A stretch of DNA of 33,858 bases, taken from positions 1 through 33,858 of the forward strand of contig DASXMU010000457.1 of NCBI GenBank assembly GCA_036495485.1, in the 5' to 3' direction. Source of the DNA: PALSA-505 sp036495485 (lineage in GTDB: Bacteria; Actinomycetota; Actinomycetes; Streptosporangiales; Streptosporangiaceae). Made by a program: the position numbers and the translations under genes. Numbering within the stretch: position 1 is the stretch's first letter; each line of letters starts with the position of its first letter. This document shows, one piece after another, positions 28,920 to 33,858 of this stretch. The notes under the pieces were generated by a model. It was not told the origin of the DNA, did no database searches, and saw only the letters and a list, made by a program, of their open reading frames with translations.

Positions 28920-30050
28920 ATGGCCAGGTGGCGGCGGGTCACCGGGATTGCCGGGATCGCCGTAGGGGCCGCCGCGGCCGGAGTCGGCGCCGTGGTAGCT
29001 GCCGAACGGCTCGCGGCCAGCCGGCTCCGGCTGTCCCCCGACCCGGCGGCGGGTGAGCCGCTCGGCGAGCTGCGCGGGCGTGAGTTCGTCGTGCTCGCCC
29101 CGGACGGGGTGCCGCTGCACGTCGAGGTCAACGGCTCGGACGAGGCCCCGGTCACGATCGTGTTCTGCCACGGGTACGCGCTGCATCAGGACTGCTGGCA
29201 CTATCAGCGCCGCGATCTGGCCGCGGCGGCACGGCTGGTGTTCTGGGACCAGCGCGGGCATGGCCGGTCCGGCCGGGCCGCGGCCGCGGGGCAGCCGGTC
29301 AGCGTGAACCAGACCGGCGGCGACCTGCACGCCGTGCTGCGGGCGGTGGCACCCGGCGACACCCCTGTCATGCTGGTCGGCCACTCGATGGGCGGCATGA
29401 CGATCATGGCCCTGGCCGGCGGGCATCCCGGGCTGTTCGGGCCCAAGATCGTGGGCGCCGTGCTGATCGCGACCGCGGCGTCCGGGCTGAGCAGCCCGGA
29501 CGGCCTGGTGCCCTGGCTGCCCGGGCCGGCCAGGATGTTCCTGCAGCGGATCGCGCCTACCCTGCTGCGCGGCGCCTCGGTGGGACGCCGGGCGGCCCTG
29601 GTGGAGGGCGGCAGGCTGGTGTCCAGGGAGCTGGAGCTGGTGGCCACCAGGTTCCTGGCGTTCGGCGATCCGCAGGCGAGCCTGACCCAGACCGAGTTCC
29701 TGGAGCGGATGATCCGGGACGCGCCGGTCGGCGTCATCTCCGAGTTCTACAGCGCCCTGCTCGGCTGCGACCAGCGCGAGGTGCTCGACGTGCTCGGCAA
29801 GATACCGGTGACGGTGGTGACCGCCGACCGGGACCGGCTGATCCCGCCGAAGCTGAGCGTCGAGCTGGCCGGGACGATCCCGGGAGCGCGGCTCGCGATG
29901 GTGCCCGGTGCTGGGCACGCGGTGATGATGGAGCGCCCGGACGTGGTCAACGACGTGATCCTCAGCATGCTCGACGAGGTGCAGCGCAGGAGGCCGCCGC
30001 GCAGGCTGGGGCGGCGGCGCGGTGAGAAAGGTGAGCGCGGAGTTGCCTGA
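28920..30050 (+). CDS. alpha/beta hydrolase, N-terminally membrane-anchored
   Basis: A serine hydrolase of the alpha/beta fold; substrate unknown. It has 376 residues. A hydrophobic segment at about 8-28 looks like a signal anchor. The fold shows the oxyanion region FCHGYALHQDCWHYQ (82-96), the nucleophile elbow GHSMGG with S156, a probable acid in TADRDRLIPP and the histidine in GAGHAVMMERP. The last ~25 residues are Arg-rich. ATG 28920 follows GGGAGGAG. A hydrolase between alr and tsaE is a conserved actinobacterial arrangement. Its 3' end overlaps the tsaE start by 29 nt. Confidence 0.92.
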   Translation: MARWRRVTGIAGIAVGAAAAGVGAVVAAERLAASRLRLSPDPAAGEPLGELRGREFVVLAPDGVPLHVEVNGSDEAPVTIVFCHGYALHQDCWHYQRRDLAAAARLVFWDQRGHGRSGRAAAAGQPVSVNQTGGDLHAVLRAVAPGDTPVMLVGHSMGGMTIMALAGGHPGLFGPKIVGAVLIATAASGLSSPDGLVPWLPGPARMFLQRIAPTLLRGASVGRRAALVEGGRLVSRELELVATRFLAFGDPQASLTQTEFLERMIRDAPVGVISEFYSALLGCDQREVLDVLGKIPVTVVTADRDRLIPPKLSVELAGTIPGARLAMVPGAGHAVMMERPDVVNDVILSMLDEVQRRRPPRRLGRRRGEKGERGVA

Positions 30051-30552
30051 CCGGATCGAGGTGGCGGCCCCGGCCGGGATGCGGGCACTCGGCCGTCGCC
30101 TGGCCAGCCAGTTGCGGGCCGGTGACCTGGTGCTGCTCACCGGGCCGCTGGGGGCGGGCAAGACCACCCTGGTGCAGGGCCTGGGCGAGGCGCTGGAGGT
30201 GCGCGGCCTGGTCACCTCACCGACGTTCGTCATCGCCCGGGTGCACCCATCGCTGCGCGGCGGCCCCGCGCTGGTGCACGTCGACGCCTACCGGCTGGGC
30301 GGGCTGGCCGAGGTGGACGATCTCGACCTCGACCTGGCCGGCTCGGTGACCGTCGTGGAGTGGGGCGAGGGGCTGGCGGAGGGGCTGTCCGCCGATCGCC
30401 TGGAGATCACCATCGGCTTCGGCGAAAACGGCCCGGCCGCGGAGCCAGGGGGCGATGAGCCGCGGACCGTGCTCATCCGGCGGGTGGGCGCACGCTGGGC
30501 AGAGGCGGGCAGTTGTGGCGTCGTGGGAACGGAGGGTGCCAGTCGCGCGTAA
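30022..30552 (+). CDS. tsaE: tRNA threonylcarbamoyladenosine biosynthesis ATPase TsaE
   Basis: ATPase of the TsaBDE complex that makes t6A37 in ANN-decoding tRNAs. It has 176 residues from the GTG at 30022; GTG 30031 is an alternative and neither has a clean ribosome-binding site. The Walker A motif is GPLGAGKTT (41-49), followed by the switch-like TSPTFVI (66-72), the conserved VHVDAYRL (86-92) and VEWGEGL (112-118), all family hallmarks. It overlaps the hydrolase gene by 29 nt. tsaB, rimI and tsaD, which normally follow in actinobacteria, are absent here. Confidence 0.94.
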   Translation: MRKVSAELPDRIEVAAPAGMRALGRRLASQLRAGDLVLLTGPLGAGKTTLVQGLGEALEVRGLVTSPTFVIARVHPSLRGGPALVHVDAYRLGGLAEVDDLDLDLAGSVTVVEWGEGLAEGLSADRLEITIGFGENGPAAEPGGDEPRTVLIRRVGARWAEAGSCGVVGTEGASRA

Positions 30553-30591
30553 AATTCGTGTGTCCGGACCTACCGGGCGGCCTGGAGCCTC

Positions 30592-30597
30592 TATAGT
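30592..30597 (+). promoter_or_regulatory. candidate -10 element after tsaE
   Basis: TATAGT is a five-of-six match to the -10 consensus in a GC-rich setting, about 95 nt before the next gene. No -35 at the right spacing is visible. It would mark a new transcription unit after tsaE. Confidence 0.3.
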
Positions 30598-30692
30598 TCC
30601 GGCTGTCCCCATGTCCTAGGCCGCCGAGCGTGATGCGGCCGTGGCCGTGCCGTCTTCCCGCGGTGCGGATCCCCTCACTCCGGAGGCGTGCG

Positions 30693-31712
30693 GTGGCTCA
30701 GCAAGGCTCCGGCCCCCCTCGATTCGGGCGGGCGCCTGCGCCGCGAACTGGCAACCGGCGAGGTTACTTCCCCGAGGTCCCGGACGAGCCCAGCCAGGAC
30801 GAGGACTACCCGTCGTGGGCTATCCCTGACGCCATGCGCTCGCCCAGGCGCGCCGACCCGCAGCGCCCGGCCGATCCTCGCCAGCCCGTACCCCAGCCTG
30901 CACCCCGGCCAGGCCGGTGGCAGCACGAGCGCCAGGACTACGGCGAAGAGCAGGGTCAGCCCCCCAGCCAGGACCCGGGTGGCCGCAGGCGGCGGGGTCC
31001 TGGGCGCGCCCAGGCCACCCGCGTCCGGCGGGCGAAGCGCCGGGTGATCACGTGGGGTGGCCTCGCTGCGGCGGCCGCGGCCATCGCAGCCCTCGTCATC
31101 TTCCTGGTCTCAGGTGGCTCCACGCCCAGCAGCGCGCGGAACGACGGCTTCATCACCACCTACCAGCGGGGCGAGCTCAAGTCCGTGCCCAGCACCTGCG
31201 GCTCGGTCTCCACCGGCACGCTCGGCCAGTACCTGCCGGGCAAGCTGACGCGGGCCGTACTGCCGGGGGTCAGCGGCAATTCGAGCAACCAGTGTGCCTG
31301 GACGCTCGACCACCGGCCGATGTACCGGCTGCTCCAGGTGAGCGCCACAGCCTATGCGCCGAGCGGCCTGGCTACCGGGAACGGCAGCGCGACCTCAGCC
31401 GCGCAGGATGCCTACAGCGCGGCCATGCAGGCGCAACTGCATCCCCCCCGCGGCACCCATCAGCCGAAGGCCCAGATGGCGGGCGTGCCTGGGCTGGGCA
31501 CGGCGGCGTTCAGCGGGTTCCAGGTGATCGCCGTCGGCGGCGACCGGACCGACCGGGTCACTCTGGTGGTCAGGTTCCGCAACGTGGTCATCGCCGTGCA
31601 GTTCAGCGGTCTCGACCACGCCAGGCGGGGTGGCTACGGGCCGGTGTCGCCCAGCCTGCTGCAGGCCGGCGCGCTCGCCGCGGCCAAGGACGTGCTGGCG
31701 AAGATTTCCTGA
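30693..31712 (+). CDS. membrane-anchored protein with DUF3558-like extracellular domain
   Basis: Function unknown. The GTG at 30693 is chosen because GGAGG at 30682-30686 precedes it by 6 nt; the frame is open further upstream but without a ribosome-binding site. It has 339 residues. Residues 1-115 are Pro/Arg/Gln-rich and probably disordered, ending in a basic run. One transmembrane helix lies at about 120-140. The extracellular domain starts near 150 and has C169 and C201 (TCGSV ... NQCAW), a layout like DUF3558 proteins, which are often lipoproteins. The architecture mirrors the two membrane proteins at 20151-22856, but clear sequence similarity to them was not seen. Confidence 0.85.
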   Translation: MAQQGSGPPRFGRAPAPRTGNRRGYFPEVPDEPSQDEDYPSWAIPDAMRSPRRADPQRPADPRQPVPQPAPRPGRWQHERQDYGEEQGQPPSQDPGGRRRRGPGRAQATRVRRAKRRVITWGGLAAAAAAIAALVIFLVSGGSTPSSARNDGFITTYQRGELKSVPSTCGSVSTGTLGQYLPGKLTRAVLPGVSGNSSNQCAWTLDHRPMYRLLQVSATAYAPSGLATGNGSATSAAQDAYSAAMQAQLHPPRGTHQPKAQMAGVPGLGTAAFSGFQVIAVGGDRTDRVTLVVRFRNVVIAVQFSGLDHARRGGYGPVSPSLLQAGALAAAKDVLAKIS

Positions 31713-31824
31713 TATCGCCCGTTTCGTACGTCTAAGTTATTCAATCGTTACTTCCTTCATGCTTTGAAACTTCTGCATGTCGGTAGTTTGCCGATTGGGA
31801 GCGGAAGCCGGAAAGGAGTAACAA
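31713..31824 (+). other. AT-rich upstream region of the secreted-protein gene
   Basis: These 112 nt are clearly AT-richer than the surroundings. They include GTTATTCAA (31736-31744), the same core as the two structured elements near rpsD and rplM but without a partner arm, and a CATGC/GCATG dyad around 31759-31780. TTGAAA and TAGTTT hexamers occur but at a 14-nt spacing. A promoter probably lies here, but I could not fix it. Confidence 0.35.
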
Positions 31825-32856
31825 TTGAACCGGACTAGCCCAGCTCCCTCACGCCGACGTGGCGGACACGTGGCTGACTACCTCAGGCGTGGCCACGGCC
31901 GCCGCACGCTGGCCACAGCCGTGTCGGCCGCCGCCTTGATCGCGGGCGCTATGGCAGGTAGCACCCCGGCCCAGGCAGCGAGCCACCCGGCGCCGTCGCA
32001 GTCATGCGGTGCCAGCGCGGTGGTGCACCTGCACGGCAAGGTGTTCCACGTCCACATGTCCGGACGGTTCGGCATCGCGGTGATGAAGGGCCACCGGATG
32101 GCGCCGAACCAGCCGATCGGGCGGGCCTGCTCTTCCAGCCCGGCGAACCCGGCGGTGTCGGGTGCGCTGACCTATGGTGGCGGGCCTGTCGCCACTAACC
32201 CGGTCGTGTACCTGGACTTCTGGGGCAATCAGTGGGACAGCGACCCCAATGGTGTCGAGCAGTACATGCAGAGCCTGTTCAGTGGCCTCGGCGACTCCAG
32301 CGACACCTGGTCCACGAGCATGACGCAGTACACCGACGGCAGCGGTAACCCGGTCACGTTCAGCGGCGGGGTGCTGGCAGGTACCTGGGTGGACAACTCG
32401 GCGCCCGCGCCGCAGTCGGCATCCCAGGCCGACCTTGCCGCCGAGGCCCAGAACGCGGCGGCGAACTTCGGGGTGTCAGGCCCAAACGTGGACATCTTCG
32501 TGGTGAGCCCGAGCGGGACCAACCCGGACGGGTTCCCCAACACCGGGTTCTGTGCCTGGCACGACTGGAACGGCACCACCGGCTACACCAACATGCCCTA
32601 CGTGCTGGACGCCGGTTCCAGCTGCGGCGCCAGCTCCGTGCAGAACCAGCTCGACGGGTTCAGCATCGTCGGCGGGCACGAGTACGCCGAGGCGGTGACC
32701 GACCCGGAGCCCTCGTCAGGCTGGGTCGACCAGTCCAACGGCGAGGAGATCGGTGACCTGTGCGCCTGGCAGAACCTGCAGGCCATCTCCCTGGACACCG
32801 GCTCGTTCGCCATGCAGCCGCTGTGGAGTGACAACGACAACGGCTGCGTCCAGTAG
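31825..32856 (+). CDS. secreted protein with HExxE motif (possible metallopeptidase or EXO-like protein)
   Basis: Function unknown. The TTG start at 31825 follows GAAAGGAG at 31811-31818. It has 343 residues. The N-terminus is basic, followed by a hydrophobic core and an AQA-type cleavage site near residue 51, so it is exported. The mature part has six cysteines. Its strongest motif is HEYAEAVTDP (285-294) followed by W300 and EEIGDLCAW (307-315). The HExxE core with a downstream EIGDLC resembles the conserved region of EXORDIUM/phosphate-induced-type proteins and related actinobacterial secreted proteins; zinc binding is inference. Two strong hairpins follow the stop. Confidence 0.88.
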   Translation: MNRTSPAPSRRRGGHVADYLRRGHGRRTLATAVSAAALIAGAMAGSTPAQAASHPAPSQSCGASAVVHLHGKVFHVHMSGRFGIAVMKGHRMAPNQPIGRACSSSPANPAVSGALTYGGGPVATNPVVYLDFWGNQWDSDPNGVEQYMQSLFSGLGDSSDTWSTSMTQYTDGSGNPVTFSGGVLAGTWVDNSAPAPQSASQADLAAEAQNAAANFGVSGPNVDIFVVSPSGTNPDGFPNTGFCAWHDWNGTTGYTNMPYVLDAGSSCGASSVQNQLDGFSIVGGHEYAEAVTDPEPSSGWVDQSNGEEIGDLCAWQNLQAISLDTGSFAMQPLWSDNDNGCVQ

Positions 32857-32861
32857 CCGCT

Positions 32862-32925
32862 CCGGCGGCTTGCGCTGAGCCGCCGGTCGCGCGCCCGGCC
32901 GGGGCCCGCTCCTCCGGCCGGGCGC
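32862..32925 (+). terminator. double terminator hairpins after the secreted-protein gene
   Basis: CCGGCGGCT/AGCCGCCGG (32862-32870 with 32878-32886) forms a 9-bp stem with a 7-nt loop just 5 nt past the stop. GCGCCCGGCCGG/CCGGCCGGGCGC (32891-32902 with 32914-32925) forms a 12-bp stem with an 11-nt loop. Neither has a T-tract. Together they should end transcription strongly. Confidence 0.7.
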
Positions 32926-32927
32926 TG

Positions 32928-32994
32928 TGTATTCCGCCCGATTTTGGTGAGCCGATCGGGCTGTATTCCGCCGATTTTGGTGAGCCGTCCGGGC
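32928..32994. repeat. tandem direct repeat, about 34 bp, two copies
   Basis: TGTATTCCGCCCGATTTTGG plus TGAGCCG (32928-32954) recurs at 32962-32987 with one C missing. Each copy is followed by a related ATCGGGC/TCCGGGC. The unit is thus 33-34 bp. The sequence is AT-richer than its surroundings. No coding frame uses it. It may be the trace of slippage, or a binding-site pair for a regulator. Confidence 0.8.
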
Positions 32995-33069
32995 CGCGCT
33001 TCGGCGTCCGTCTCATGGGCTGAATTTCTTTTGCAACGGAAAATTTTCGGGCCAGACTGTCGCTCGGCC
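32995..33069. other. short gap, no feature seen
   Basis: Seventy-five bases between the tandem repeat and the end of the minus-strand small-protein gene. It includes a T/A-rich run around 33022-33050 (ATTTCTTTTGCAACGGAAAA), which could act as the tail of a terminator, but no clear stem precedes it. Confidence 0.3.
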
Positions 33070-33447
33070 TCAGGCCCCGCGTGCGCCGGCTTCGCCGTCG
33101 AACCACACCAGACGAGCCCGGATGTGGTTGCCGGACCTGAACGTTCTCAGCGCGTTCTCTGGCGCTGGCAAGCTCATCCGGTCACGCCGTTCGACCGAGA
33201 CAACCTCGGCATGATCGGCGAAGGCCATGCCCCAGGCGGCGATCCAGCCGTCGGCACGCTCGCCGTACTCCTGCACCACCGCGAACAGCCGGGGCGCTTC
33301 ATCGGTCACCATGCTGTGCACGATCGCCGTGAACTCCTGTTCATCGCACACCGGCGCCAGGTCATCGGCGTCAGGTGCGGACCCATCCATATCGTGATCG
33401 TCGTCACGTTGACTCGGCAGAGCGTCGTGCGTCAGCCCGTTGGTCAT
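33070..33447 (-). CDS. small conserved actinobacterial protein, partner of XRE regulator
   Basis: Function unknown. The ATG at 33447 is chosen because GGAGG (plus-strand 33454-33458) precedes it by 6 nt; a longer frame upstream lacks this. It has 125 residues. The first ~35 are acidic and variable. The conserved part reads EQEFTAIVHSMVTDEAPRLFAVVQEYGER then WIAAWGMAFADHAEVVS. From memory, similar small proteins are encoded next to XRE/DUF5753-type regulators in Streptosporangiales, and here one lies divergently 256 nt away. No transmembrane segment or signal peptide is seen. A regulator partner or toxin-antitoxin-like role is conceivable, not shown. Confidence 0.75.
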   Translation of the reverse strand: MTNGLTHDALPSQRDDDHDMDGSAPDADDLAPVCDEQEFTAIVHSMVTDEAPRLFAVVQEYGERADGWIAAWGMAFADHAEVVSVERRDRMSLPAPENALRTFRSGNHIRARLVWFDGEAGARGA

Positions 33448-33703
33448 GGATTGCCTCCATTGATGGTGGTTTGTTCCCTGGGTGTGTCGTTCCAGCAGCC
33501 GGTGTGCGGCGCTTGTCATCGCGAGACATGCCGGCGGCAAGCCGGTGCGCCGGTGCCGGAGGGTCTAACGTGTACTCTTGGCCTGAACATCATGTAGAGA
33601 ATGATGCCATGCATTATGCTTAACATGGAAGTAGTTCAACGATATCTGCCGTCGGCTCATTGCTGGGTGTGACGGCAGTGACGATGACGGAGCGGGGAGC
33701 ATC
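33448..33703. promoter_or_regulatory. AT-rich divergent promoter region
   Basis: This 256-nt spacer between two divergent genes is the most AT-rich stretch in the right part of the window. CATG-N12-CATG occurs at 33618-33637 around TTATGCTTAA, a possible -10 and operator for the XRE gene. No definite -35 could be assigned. Divergent regulator-target spacers of this type are often autoregulated; here that is inference. Confidence 0.4.
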
Positions 33704-33858
33704 ATGCGACCAACCGTGCGCAGTCGCCGCCTGGGCCGCCGCTTGGGCGCCTATCGGCAGCACAGCCGCCTGTCCGGCACCGAACTGGCCGCCCGGATCG
33801 GTGTCCATCAAGCCACCTGGTCGAAGATCGAGTCAGGCAAGGCTGGAGTGTCTCCGGC
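33704..33858 (+). CDS. XRE-family helix-turn-helix regulator (3' end outside window)
   Basis: DNA-binding regulator, N-terminal part only. The ATG at 33704 follows GGGGAG at 33694-33699 and reads 51 residues to the window edge. The sequence RLGRRLGAYRQHSRLSGTEL then AARIGVHQATWSKIESGKAG has the five-helix XRE layout, with the recognition region SGTELAARIGVHQATWSKIE. Genes with this start in actinobacteria usually continue into a DUF5753 ligand-like domain of about 180 residues, often next to a DUF397 gene. That continuation cannot be seen here. Confidence 0.88.
   Translation, partial: MRPTVRSRRLGRRLGAYRQHSRLSGTELAARIGVHQATWSKIESGKAGVSP

Noticed and set aside
27437..29155. 572-residue minus-strand open frame
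   Set aside because: Antisense to nnr and alr, both certain from catalytic motifs. The translation is Pro/Arg/His-rich noise.
28851..30233. 460-residue minus-strand open frame
   Set aside because: Antisense to the hydrolase and tsaE genes; no family likeness.
1..33858. CRISPR array, tRNA, rRNA, prophage or integrase
   Set aside because: No regularly spaced repeats, no T-loop-like GGTTCGAATCC segment, no rRNA sequence and no phage or recombinase-like frame were seen on either strand.

Overview
The window is a chromosomal segment of a high-GC actinobacterium. Support comes from the GC-rich third codon positions, frequent GTG/TTG starts, 1-bp TGATG/TAGTG gene overlaps, zinc-type S14/S4/L36, and the actinobacterial orders rplB..rplQ-truA and rplM-rpsI-glmM..nnr-alr. 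Protein flavour (L13, S9, DUF1707 protein, XRE partner pair) suggests the Streptosporangiales or a close relative; that placement is inference.

Region 1 (1-15780) is a nearly uninterrupted plus-strand S10-spc-alpha ribosomal supercluster: rplB (5'-truncated by the window edge), rpsS, rplV, rpsC, rplP, rpmC, rpsQ, rplN, rplX, rplE, rpsN (zinc type), rpsH, rplF, rplR, rpsE, rpmD, rplO, secY, adk, map, a DUF1707 membrane protein, infA, rpmJ, rpsM, rpsK, rpsD, rpoA, rplQ. A very strong hairpin ends it at 15801-15832; truA follows. The longer gaps (rpsN-rpsH, rplO-secY, before infA, rpsD-rpoA) contain hairpins or promoter-like sequence.

Region 2 (17049-22856) is a minus-strand accessory block set between truA and rplM: a membrane diguanylate cyclase (GGEEF with I-site), an MFS exporter, a remnant of a PIN-domain toxin, and two tandem paralogous single-pass membrane proteins of unknown function.

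Region 3 (23169-30552) returns to plus-strand housekeeping: rplM, rpsI, glmM, nnr (NAD(P)HX repair), alr, an alpha/beta hydrolase and tsaE. coaA, glmS and acpS, often found between glmM and nnr/alr in related actinobacteria, are absent, as are tsaB/rimI/tsaD after tsaE.

Region 4 (30553-33858) holds a DUF3558-like membrane-anchored protein, a secreted HExxE-motif protein, tandem repeats, and a divergent pair: a small protein and an XRE-type regulator cut by the window edge.

The most interesting non-coding signal is a pair of structured intergenic elements built on TTATTCAA/TTGAATAA arms. One lies immediately after the rpsD stop codon (three copies of a 16-nt motif, able to pair in two mutually exclusive ways, every difference tolerated as G-U). 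The other lies between rplM and rpsI (an outer stem closing two inner hairpins). Both sit just downstream of a ribosomal protein gene and look like candidate cis-regulatory RNAs, with a palindromic mobile repeat as the main alternative.
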